Positions 1-6,449 of a stretch of 8,854 nt of DNA are shown here, piece after piece. The notes under the pieces are model-generated. The model was not told the origin of the DNA and searched no databases. It saw only the letters and a program-made list of their open reading frames with translations. Positions within the stretch are counted from its first letter, which is position 1, and each line of letters starts with the position of its first letter. The translations under genes and the position numbers were made by a program. The stretch is from Acidobacteriota bacterium (GTDB taxonomy: Bacteria > Acidobacteriota > Vicinamibacteria > Vicinamibacterales > JAKQTR01): contig JAPKZP010000290.1 in NCBI GenBank assembly GCA_026393735.1, positions 1-8,854 of the forward strand. Reading direction: 5' to 3'.

Positions 1-132
1 GGGAAGGTTATGCGCGATCGATTTCTTGATGCGTTCCCGGGTCCGGCAAGGTCACCATTTACGGCGAGGTCTTCGCACCGGATGCGGTTGCGGCGGCCGG
101 GTGCCGGGGGAGTTCCATGCCCCGGTGCGTCC

Positions 133-141
133 TGATACACT
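133..141 (+). promoter_or_regulatory. Possible extended -10 promoter element for the dehydratase/activase operon
   Basis: The bases TGATACACT form an extended -10-like element: TG, one spacer base, then TACACT at 136-141, which matches four of six positions of TATAAT. It stands out in very G+C-rich DNA. No good -35 hexamer lies 17 bp upstream (TTCCAT at 113-118 is poor), so the call rests on the extended -10 alone. Transcription would begin near 148 and give a leader of about 78 nt before the start at 226. Confidence 0.3.
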
Positions 142-147
142 CTGTTC

Positions 148-225
148 CGCCAAAAGCTTCGGGACGATTCGCCGGCTGAGCTATCCTGTTGGTGCCGCTG
201 CCGCCCCCGGCCCGGTCATCGCATC
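148..225 (+). other. Putative 5' leader of the operon, with a small hairpin
   Basis: If the promoter call is right, this is the untranslated leader of the operon. It can form a small bulged hairpin at 155-177: AGC pairs with GCT and CGG with CCG, with a TT bulge and a nine-base loop. I recognise no riboswitch class. No purine-rich Shine-Dalgarno sequence precedes either candidate start of the downstream gene (226 or 259). The reading frame of the gene is open back to a TGA at 133-135 but has no ATG before 226. Confidence 0.25.
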
Positions 226-2037
226 ATGCACACGCGAGCGCGACCGGACGCACCCGTCATGGAAGGCGCGGAGGAGCCGACGCCGGTGACGTTGGCGTGC
301 GCCGATCGGGAGGCTGAGGTCCGGCAGCAGGTCGACGCGGCGCGCCTCCGACTCAGGCGCCGGGCGGGCTTCGATGGTCCTCCCGATCACTTCCGGCGGC
401 CCCTTGAGCGGGTGTTCACGGCCGAGGAGCGGGGACAGGTCACCATCCTCTTCGGCGGCCTGACGCCGGCCCACGAGACCTTGATCCAGGCCGCCCTGCA
501 GTCGTGCGGCCAGCGGGCCGAGCCCCTTCCGCAGCCCGACCTCGATGCCTGCCTCGTCGGCCGCCAGTTCGGCAACAACGGCGTCTGCAATCCCGCGTAC
601 TTCACGGTGGGAAACCTCGTGAAGCACCTCCAGGCGCTTGAAGCGCAGGGGATGAGCCGCGCCGACATCATCGATCGCTACGTGTTCTTCACGGCCGGCG
701 GCTGCGGACCTTGCCGGTACGGGATGTATGAGGACGAGTACCGGCTGGCCCTGCGCAACGCCGGGTTCGAGGGTTTCCGGGTGCTGCTGTTCGCGCAGAC
801 GGACGGCATCAAGGCCCGGACGGGCGAACTCGGGTTCCAGTTGTCTCTCCATCTCGGGCTGAGCGCGCTGAACGGATTCACGCTCGCCGATACGATTCGC
901 GACTTCGGGTACGCCGTGCGCCCGTTTGAGTCCGTGCCCGGATCGACGAACGCTGCCGTCGAATCCGCCCTGGCGATCGCCGCGGGGTGGGTCCGGGGCC
1001 GGCGGCCGATCCCGCGCGGCGAAGGGCTGCCGAGGGGCGTGCGGCCGTTCATCCGCGGCCGGCCTGGAGGGGAAGAAGCGGCACGCGTGCTGGTGAATAT
1101 CCACGACCAGCTCTGGGGCGCCGACACCCGCGCGATGGTGCGCGCGAGCGCGGACGCGGTTGCACACCTGGAGGTCGATCGCCTCCGCGTGAAGCCGGTC
1201 GTCAAGGTGATTGGCGAATTCTGGGCGCAGACGACCGAGAGCGCCGGCAACTTCAACATGCTCGCCTTCCTCGAGCGCGAGGGGGCCCAGGTGATGCCCG
1301 AGACGCTCAGCAGTTGGGTGCTGTTCCTGCTGAGCCAGGCGCGCACGAAGCTGCTGGAGAGCCGGGGCCTCGATGTGCCGACGACCGGCCCGCGGCTGAC
1401 CCGCCTGCGGGCGCGCCTGGCCGACGACCTGAGGATCCTGGGGAAGCTCGCGTCCTTCGCCGTGGGGAACCGCCTGTACCGGGGCGTGCACGAGCGGCTG
1501 CGTGCCGCCCTCGGCGGCGTGCCGCACCAACTCGTCGATCCCGTCGAACTCGCCGAACTGGCCCGCCCGTTCTACCACGAGCTCGCCCGCGGCGGGGAGA
1601 GCTACCTCGAGGTCGGCAAGCACATCTACTACGCCCGCAAGAACGGCGCGCACATGGTGCTCAGCCTCAAGCCGTTCGGGTGCATGCCGTCCATGCAGTC
1701 CGACGGCGTCCAGTCTCTGGTGATGGCCCGCTTCAGGGACTCGATTTTCCTGCCGATCGAGACCTCGCCCGATGGCGAGATCGACGCCCACAGCCGCGTG
1801 CAGGTGGCCCTGCTCGAGGCGCGGTCGCGGGCGCAGGCGGAGTTCCAGCAGGCCCTGCAGGGCACCGGCAAGCGCCTCGAGGACATCCAGGCCTACGTCG
1901 CCGGGCATCCGGAACTGCGCCGCGCCACCTACAGCGTGCCGCATCGCGAGGGCGTCGCCGGGACCGCCGCGAGTTTCGTCTGGCACGTCAGTGATCGCAT
2001 GGACCGCGAGCGCCGGCGCTTCTGGCGGCGCGGATGA
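226..2037 (+). CDS. 2-hydroxyacyl-CoA dehydratase (HgdB/BcrB-C)-like iron-sulfur protein, 603 aa
   Basis: This resembles the dehydratase/reductase components that receive electrons from BadF/BcrA-type ATPases. Visible landmarks are ILFGGLTPAHE (74-84), a Cys in GNNGVCNP (C121), a Cys pair in GGCGPCRYG (C160, C163), a second Rossmann-like start at VKVIGEF (326-332), and a Cys in KPFGCMPSMQSDG (C486). C94 and C109 are further possible ligands. In characterised relatives three such Cys hold a [4Fe-4S] cluster at the substrate site, so cluster binding at C121, C160/C163 and C486 is likely. No signal peptide or membrane segment is seen, so it is cytoplasmic. The family's single-domain members are usually about 400 residues; this one is longer, with an insertion around 375-450. 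The start is the first in-frame ATG; Met12 (base 259) is an alternative, and neither has a Shine-Dalgarno. Its stop overlaps the activase start (ATGA), implying a stoichiometric complex. The substrate is unknown. Confidence 0.85.
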   Translation: MHTRARPDAPVMEGAEEPTPVTLACADREAEVRQQVDAARLRLRRRAGFDGPPDHFRRPLERVFTAEERGQVTILFGGLTPAHETLIQAALQSCGQRAEPLPQPDLDACLVGRQFGNNGVCNPAYFTVGNLVKHLQALEAQGMSRADIIDRYVFFTAGGCGPCRYGMYEDEYRLALRNAGFEGFRVLLFAQTDGIKARTGELGFQLSLHLGLSALNGFTLADTIRDFGYAVRPFESVPGSTNAAVESALAIAAGWVRGRRPIPRGEGLPRGVRPFIRGRPGGEEAARVLVNIHDQLWGADTRAMVRASADAVAHLEVDRLRVKPVVKVIGEFWAQTTESAGNFNMLAFLEREGAQVMPETLSSWVLFLLSQARTKLLESRGLDVPTTGPRLTRLRARLADDLRILGKLASFAVGNRLYRGVHERLRAALGGVPHQLVDPVELAELARPFYHELARGGESYLEVGKHIYYARKNGAHMVLSLKPFGCMPSMQSDGVQSLVMARFRDSIFLPIETSPDGEIDAHSRVQVALLEARSRAQAEFQQALQGTGKRLEDIQAYVAGHPELRRATYSVPHREGVAGTAASFVWHVSDRMDRERRRFWRRG

Positions 2038-5000
2038 CGGCGATGGCGACGCGGCCCCTTCTCACCCTCGGCATCGATGTCGGCTCGACGGCCATCAAGA
2101 CCGTCGTGGAGCGCGGCGGCGAGATCGTGTGGCACGACTACCGGCGGCACGAGAGCCGTGCGGCGGAGCAGCTGCTCGATGTGTTGCGTGAGGTCGAGGC
2201 CACGACCGGCGCGGCTCCCGGCCAGTGCCATGCGTTCATCACCGGATCCGGCGGCGCAGCGCTCGCCGAGATCGTCGGGGCCCGCTTCGTGCAGGAGGTG
2301 GCGGCCCTGTCGGTCGCCGTGGAGCGTCGGCATCCCGATGCCGGGGCCGTGGGCGAACGCGGCGGCCACGACGCCAAAGTGCTCCTCTTCGAAGAGGACA
2401 GCGGGCGGCGCCGCACCATCGTGTCGATGAACGACAAGTGCGCCGGCGGCACGGGGGCGGTGATCGACAAGCTTGCGGCAAAGCTCCAGATCCCGCCGGA
2501 CGCGGTGGGTGCACTCCGTTACACCGGGCTGCAGTTGTATCCCGTCGCCGGCAAGTGCGGCGTGTTTGCCGAGACCGACATGAACGGTCTGCAAAAGCGC
2601 GGCGTGCCGCCCGACGAACTGATGGCGTCCCTGTTCGACGCGATTGTCGTACAGAATCTCGCGGTCCTGTCGCGCGGGCACACGCTGCGGCCGAGGGTGC
2701 TGCTGGTCGGCGGTCCGCACGCGTTCATCCGCGGGTTGCGGGAGGCCTGGCAGGCTCACCTGGCGCAACTCTGGACTGAGCGGGGCGTCGTCTTGCCCGA
2801 CGGCCTGGAGGCCGCATCCCTCATCGAGGCCCCTGCATTCGCGGCGCACCTGGTCGCGCTCGGCGCCATCGAGTTCGGCCGCCGGGCCGCCGAGGCTGTG
2901 GCGTACCGCGGCGCCGCGGCACTGGCCGAGGCGCCGGTCGAGGCGACGGTCGAGGCGCGGCGCGCGACAGGGCGCCGGGGCGTGCCGGCCATCGGGGTGT
3001 CCGGGTCGGATCTGCACGCGTTCCGCGCGCAGTATGAACGGCCGCCGTGGACGCCGCCCGTGTTGCTGTCCGGGACGACCGTCGTCGGCTTCATGGGGCT
3101 CGATGCCGGCTCGACCTCGACCAAGGCCGTACTGCTCGATGAAGCGGGGGAGGTGGTCGCCAAGGCCTATCAGTTGTCACGCGGCAATCCCATCGAGGAC
3201 GCCATCGACATGTTCCGCGCCCTGCGCCAGCAGGTCGAGTCGCAGGGGGCGTCCATCGAGGTGCGGGGCCTGGTGACGACCGGCTATGCCAAGGACATGC
3301 TCCACGAGGTCTTCGCCGCCGATGCCGCGCTGGTGGAAACCGTCGCGCATGCGGAGTCGGCGCTCCAGCTTTACGAAGACCCCCACGTCATCGTCGACGT
3401 GGGCGGCCAGGACATCAAGATCATCGCGCTGCGCAACGGGCGGGTGAAGGACTTCCGGCTGCACACCCAATGCTCCGCCGGGAACGGCTACTTTCTCCAG
3501 GCGATCGCGCAGAACCTCGGGATGCCCGTCGAGCGGTTTGCGGAGGAGGCGTTTTCCGCCCGCGAGATGCCTCAGTTCAGCTACGGCTGCGTGTTGTTCC
3601 TGCAGACCGAGATCGCGAGCGTGCAGAGCCAGGGCTGGTCGCCGGCGGAGATCCTGGCCGGCCTCGCGCACGTGCTGCCGAAAAACGTGTTCCTGTACGT
3701 GGCCAAGACGCCCAACCTGGCGCGGTTCGGCACGCGCTTCGTGCTCCAGGGCGGCACGCAGCGGAATCTCGCGGTCGTGAAGGCCGAGGTCGATTTCATC
3801 CGCGAGAACTTCCGGGGCCAGGATCACGAGCCGGAGATCGTGCTGCACCCCCACGCCGGCGAGGCTGGCGCCATCGGGGCCGCGCTCGAGGCCATCCGGC
3901 TCTGGCGAAGCCGCCACGCGACCACGTTCATCGGCCTCGACGCGGCGGAGCGGATTAAGTACCGGACCACGTGCAACGACGAGACGCGCTGCCACTTCTG
4001 CACGAACGACTGCCTCCGCACGTTCATCGAGGTGTGGAACGAGCGGCCGGACGGCCAGCCGGATCCCCGCACGATCCGGCGGCTCATCGTGGCGAACTGT
4101 GAGAAGGGCAACACCGACGACCTGGACCGGATGCGCGAAATCAAGGCGGGGCTCGACGCCGTCAAGGCCCGCACCCCGAACATGGTGACCGTGGCGGGAC
4201 GCGACGTGTGGAAGCCGACCGGCGCGCCGCTCGTGACCGGTGCGGCCGGGCGGCGGGCGTGGAGACCCCGGGCGCGTCGCGACCGCCTCGCCGCGCGGGT
4301 TCGCCTCCGCGTGGGCATCCCGCGCGTGTTCAACATGTACGCGCACGCGCCGCTGTTCAGCGGGTACCTCGAAAGCCTCGGCGTGCCGGCGTCCCACATC
4401 GTGTATTCCGATCAGACCACGACCGAGCTGTACAAGGCCGGGACGTCGCGCGGATCAATCGACCCGTGCTTCCCGTCCAAGATCGCCCTGGCGCCCGTAC
4501 ACAACCTGCTCCAGGTGAAACACCCCAAGACGCCGCTCGACTGCGTGTTCTTCCCGATGATTGACGCCGTGCCCAGCCGCCTCGTCGGCGTTGTCGGCAA
4601 CAACGCGTGCCCGACAGTCGCGCTGACCCCGCAGACCGTGCGGGCCGCGTTCACGAAGGCAGCGGACCTCTTCGCGGCCCTCGGCCGGCGGTACTTCCGG
4701 CGGCAGATGTACGACGCGTGGGCGCCGCTGCTGCACGTGTCACGCCAGGAGAGCGATGACGCGGTCGAGGCCGGTTTTGCGGCGCTGGCCCGCTACGAGG
4801 AGACGATCCGGCGCAAGGCCCGGGAGGCGCTCGACGCACTCGAGCGTGAGGGCCGGCTGGGGATCGTGATCCTGGGGCGGCCGTACCACCATGATCCGGG
4901 GTTGAACCACGGGATCGCCGAGGAGCTTCAGAAACTCGGGTACGCCGTCTTTTCGCAGAACACGCTGCCGCTCGACGAGGACCTGCTGGAGCGGCTGTTC

Positions 5001-5426
5001 GGCGACGAGGTGCGCGCCGGGATCATCCACCACCCGCTCGACATCAGCGACGTCTGGAAGAACTCGTTCTCGGCCAGCAGCAACGCCAAGGTCTGGGCGG
5101 CGAAATTCACCGCGCGGCACCCGAACCTCGTGGCGGTTGAACTGTCCAACTTCAAGTGCGGGCACGACGCCCCGATCTTCTCGGTGATCGCGGGGATCAT
5201 CGAGCGGTCCGGCACGCCGTACTTCGCGTTCAAGGATCTCGACGAGAACCGGCCGGCCGGCTCCATCAAACTGCGGCTGGAGACGATCGACTACTCCCTC
5301 AAACGCTATCAGGAACGTCTCGCCCGCCGCGCGCGCATGGAGACACGCATCGACCGCTGGACCGCCGGGTACGCGCGTCGCGTCCGCGAACGGATCGCGG
5401 CAGAGCCGGATTCCGCGGCCCTGTAG
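2034..5426 (+). CDS. Large CoA-enzyme activase: tandem BadF/BcrA ATPase domains, Cys-cluster linker and DUF2229-type domain, 1130 aa
   Basis: Activases of this family use ATP to lower the potential of a [4Fe-4S] cluster and pass electrons to a dehydratase or reductase. ATPase half 1 (about 9-285) has GIDVGSTAIK (13-22), C136 in NDKCAGGTG, C175 in AGKCGVFAE, and LLVGGP (223-228). Half 2 (about 350-625) has GLDAGSTSTK (355-364), VDVGGQDIK (454-462), C480 in HTQCSAGNG, C519 in SYGCVLFLQTE, and LQGGTQRN (571-578). A CX5CX2CX3C motif follows (C647, C653, C656, C660). Then comes an Arg-rich linker (about 739-759) and a DUF2229-type domain (about 760-1097) with C811 in DPCFPSK, C859 in NNACP and C1042 in NFKCGHDAP. 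It looks soluble. The start ATG lies within the stop of the upstream gene; an in-frame ATG at 2043 is an alternative. Related proteins of about 1400 residues carry a HgdB-like domain on the same chain; here that part is the separate upstream gene. Substrate and partner chemistry are unknown. Confidence 0.9.
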   Translation: MTAMATRPLLTLGIDVGSTAIKTVVERGGEIVWHDYRRHESRAAEQLLDVLREVEATTGAAPGQCHAFITGSGGAALAEIVGARFVQEVAALSVAVERRHPDAGAVGERGGHDAKVLLFEEDSGRRRTIVSMNDKCAGGTGAVIDKLAAKLQIPPDAVGALRYTGLQLYPVAGKCGVFAETDMNGLQKRGVPPDELMASLFDAIVVQNLAVLSRGHTLRPRVLLVGGPHAFIRGLREAWQAHLAQLWTERGVVLPDGLEAASLIEAPAFAAHLVALGAIEFGRRAAEAVAYRGAAALAEAPVEATVEARRATGRRGVPAIGVSGSDLHAFRAQYERPPWTPPVLLSGTTVVGFMGLDAGSTSTKAVLLDEAGEVVAKAYQLSRGNPIEDAIDMFRALRQQVESQGASIEVRGLVTTGYAKDMLHEVFAADAALVETVAHAESALQLYEDPHVIVDVGGQDIKIIALRNGRVKDFRLHTQCSAGNGYFLQAIAQNLGMPVERFAEEAFSAREMPQFSYGCVLFLQTEIASVQSQGWSPAEILAGLAHVLPKNVFLYVAKTPNLARFGTRFVLQGGTQRNLAVVKAEVDFIRENFRGQDHEPEIVLHPHAGEAGAIGAALEAIRLWRSRHATTFIGLDAAERIKYRTTCNDETRCHFCTNDCLRTFIEVWNERPDGQPDPRTIRRLIVANCEKGNTDDLDRMREIKAGLDAVKARTPNMVTVAGRDVWKPTGAPLVTGAAGRRAWRPRARRDRLAARVRLRVGIPRVFNMYAHAPLFSGYLESLGVPASHIVYSDQTTTELYKAGTSRGSIDPCFPSKIALAPVHNLLQVKHPKTPLDCVFFPMIDAVPSRLVGVVGNNACPTVALTPQTVRAAFTKAADLFAALGRRYFRRQMYDAWAPLLHVSRQESDDAVEAGFAALARYEETIRRKAREALDALEREGRLGIVILGRPYHHDPGLNHGIAEELQKLGYAVFSQNTLPLDEDLLERLFGDEVRAGIIHHPLDISDVWKNSFSASSNAKVWAAKFTARHPNLVAVELSNFKCGHDAPIFSVIAGIIERSGTPYFAFKDLDENRPAGSIKLRLETIDYSLKRYQERLARRARMETRIDRWTAGYARRVRERIAAEPDSAAL

Positions 5427-5466
5427 GACTGGGACCGCCAGCCGCGACCTCCAGACCCACGCAGCT

Positions 5467-5667
5467 CTACGGATGTCGCCTCGACGCGATGACCTCGCCA
5501 ACGAAGGTCGCGTACGCGGGCAGTGACACCCGCTGGCCATCCTGGATCGTCGCGCCGCCGTCGGTCAGCATCGGTGCGAACGCGGCTGCAGGCATCCCGA
5601 TCGCGCCCAGGTCGCTGCCGAAATCAAGCACCAGGGGCGAGGCCGACATGTTGCACGCCACGAGCAC
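5467..5667 (-). pseudogene. Probable C-terminal remnant of a GH13 alpha-amylase/glucosidase-type gene
   Basis: The frame begins at a GTG and reads VLVACNMSASPLVLDFG, then a DGG turn, then VSLPAYATFVGEV before a TAG. This is the pattern I know from the beta-sandwich domain that ends GH13 amylases and alpha-glucosidases: a VLVxxNMS strand, and a closing LPxYxxxV strand. At about 66 residues it lacks the whole catalytic barrel. Upstream on the minus strand the frame stays open to about 5793 but contains no start codon and reads as low-complexity Gly/Ser/Pro/Arg sequence. There is no Shine-Dalgarno at the GTG. It lies tail-to-tail with the activase gene and 85 bp downstream of the methyltransferase on the same strand. 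I read it as the decayed end of a lost gene; a small hypothetical gene, or chance, are alternatives. Confidence 0.45.
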
Positions 5668-5752
5668 CGCTGGCCCGCCATGGGCCGGGCAGCGCGATCC
5701 GGGCCCTCGACTTCCCGAGAAGGACGCCGTTAGACCACCAGTGGAACGGTCC
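5668..5752 (-). other. Short spacer rich in inverted G/C repeats between the methyltransferase and the amylase remnant
   Basis: Read on the minus strand, this spacer holds several short G/C-rich complementary stretches, for example GGGCC with GGCCC about 15 bases apart around 5680-5706, and CTTC/GAAG around 5711-5722. They could form hairpins at the 3' end of the methyltransferase mRNA. There is no T-tract, so I do not call an intrinsic terminator. Confidence 0.2.
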
Positions 5753-6346
5753 CTATTCGCGCACCACGCCGTCGGCCTTCCACAGATAGATCATCCGGCT
5801 GTAACCCGCCTCACTCCGGAACTGCTCGACCTTCAGCGGCGCCCAGTCGCCCATCGAGAATTGATGAGACACGATGCGAGCGCCCGCGCGCAGTTCCCTC
5901 GTGAGGATCGGCCGCAACCTGACGTTGGAGGACTCCCCCAAGTACAGGGTGACGACCGTGGCGGGGGAGACGTCCACGTCAAGCGCGTCCTGCACCCTGA
6001 ACGTGACCAGTTTCTCGACGCCGGCGGCCCTGGCGTTCTCCTGGGACTGGAGGATGAGCGACCGGTCGATGTCCACGCCGACCGCGCGCGCCCCGAACCT
6101 CGCGGCGGCGGTGATTGCAATGCGGCCGTCGCCGCAGCCGAGATCGTAGACCACGTCGCGCTTTGTCACACCTGCCAGTTCGAGCATCCGCAGGACGACA
6201 TCCCGGGGAGTGGGCACGTAGATCGCAAGGCGCGGAGGCGGTTTGGTGAGCGGCGAAGCGGAACCAGGGACCTGTCCTCCAGCGCCAAAAGACAGCGCCC
6301 CGACCATCCCGGCTGCAGCCAGCACGACGCGCGTCAATGGTGACAT
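5753..6346 (-). CDS. Exported or membrane-anchored SAM-dependent methyltransferase, FAM173-like, 197 aa
   Basis: This is a class I SAM-dependent methyltransferase. Counting from the chosen start, the SAM motif is VYDLGCGDGR (66-75), the acidic end of strand 2 is GVDID (90-94), and ATVVTLYL (129-136) with RIVSHQFSMGDW (157-168) follow. These motifs, with YVPTP before the fold, match the FAM173/ATPSCKMT-like family. Eukaryotic members methylate a lysine of mitochondrial ATP synthase subunit c; the substrate of bacterial members is not established. The N-terminus (SPLTRVVLAAAGMVGALSF) is a basic residue followed by a hydrophobic run, typical of a Sec signal peptide or uncleaved anchor. I chose the ATG at 6346 because GGAGG (6351-6355) lies four bases upstream and the signal peptide then starts properly; an ATG at 6394 would add 16 charged residues with no ribosome site. 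The gene ends with the family-like YLW segment, so it appears complete. It is divergent from the membrane/spermidine-synthase-like gene. Confidence 0.85.
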   Translation of the reverse strand: MSPLTRVVLAAAGMVGALSFGAGGQVPGSASPLTKPPPRLAIYVPTPRDVVLRMLELAGVTKRDVVYDLGCGDGRIAITAAARFGARAVGVDIDRSLILQSQENARAAGVEKLVTFRVQDALDVDVSPATVVTLYLGESSNVRLRPILTRELRAGARIVSHQFSMGDWAPLKVEQFRSEAGYSRMIYLWKADGVVRE

Positions 6347-6350
6347 CGTC

Positions 6351-6355
6351 CCTCC
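6351..6355 (-). promoter_or_regulatory. Ribosome binding site that fixes the methyltransferase start
   Basis: On the minus strand GGAGG is followed by GACG and then the ATG at 6346. It is a canonical Shine-Dalgarno core with a slightly short spacer. It supports the internal Met over the upstream in-frame ATG at 6394. Confidence 0.6.
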
Positions 6356-6434
6356 GTGCCTCGCATCCCCCAGCCTCAGGGTCAACGGCCTCATTCTCTC
6401 ACGACGACGCCCGCCGCATCCGCGCAGACTCGGC

Positions 6435-6440
6435 TAGAAT
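6435..6440 (+). promoter_or_regulatory. Probable -10 element of the membrane/SpeE-like gene, implying a (near-)leaderless mRNA
   Basis: TAGAAT matches five of six bases of TATAAT. A transcription start six to nine bases downstream would fall at about 6446-6449, essentially at the ATG at 6450. No Shine-Dalgarno precedes that ATG, which fits a leaderless message. No convincing -35 hexamer lies 16-18 bp upstream. Confidence 0.4.
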
Positions 6441-6449
6441 GGCGACTGG

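Larger units (their letters stand above)
6347..6449. promoter_or_regulatory. Divergent intergenic region between the methyltransferase and membrane/SpeE-like genes
   Basis: These 103 bp must contain the start signals of two divergent genes that both encode SAM-type Rossmann domains. A clear -10-like element is present for the rightward gene only. On the minus strand a TTGACC hexamer (five of six to TTGACA) occurs, but no matching -10 follows at the usual distance. Confidence 0.35.

Noticed and set aside
48..180. Protein-like text in frame 3 (KVTIYGEVFAPDAVAAAG) that might be the tail of an upstream gene
   Set aside because: A TGA at 27-29 in the same frame cuts it from the left edge, and no start codon with a ribosome site follows, so it cannot be supported as a gene end.
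148..225. A possible riboswitch in the operon leader (AAAGC, CGG and GCTGAGCTA reminded me of cyclic-di-GMP aptamers)
   Set aside because: The conserved first half of that aptamer and its tetraloop-receptor are missing; only a short bulged hairpin is present.
26..289. A possible 87-residue gene at the left edge
   Set aside because: Arg/Gly-rich translation without motifs, no ribosome site, and it overlaps the proposed promoter, leader and start of the dehydratase-like gene.
181..1986. A 601-codon open frame on the minus strand opposite the dehydratase-like gene
   Set aside because: It is a by-product of G+C-rich codon use in the plus-strand gene: its translation is Arg/Glu/His/Pro-rich with no domain motifs, while the plus strand shows clear family motifs and Cys ligands.
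3177..4397. A 406-codon open frame on the minus strand opposite the activase
   Set aside because: Same artefact; it overlaps conserved motifs of the activase and its translation is compositionally biased with no recognisable fold.
5427..5466. An intrinsic terminator after the activase stop
   Set aside because: Only a four-base-pair stem (CTGG, CCAG) is possible and there is no T-tract.
5700..5752. A tRNA-like string (GGTGGTCTAACGGC on the minus strand), considered as a tRNA fragment or attachment site
   Set aside because: No acceptor stem, seven-base anticodon loop or T-arm can be formed around it; the resemblance is limited to a D-loop-like dozen bases.
5156..6343. A 395-codon plus-strand frame spanning the end of the activase, the spacer and the antisense of the methyltransferase
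   Set aside because: It crosses three unrelated units, shows no family motif and is antisense to a well-supported methyltransferase.
6347..6394. The longer methyltransferase start at 6394
   Set aside because: It would put a charged 16-residue extension before a proper signal peptide and has no ribosome site, whereas GGAGG precedes the ATG at 6346.
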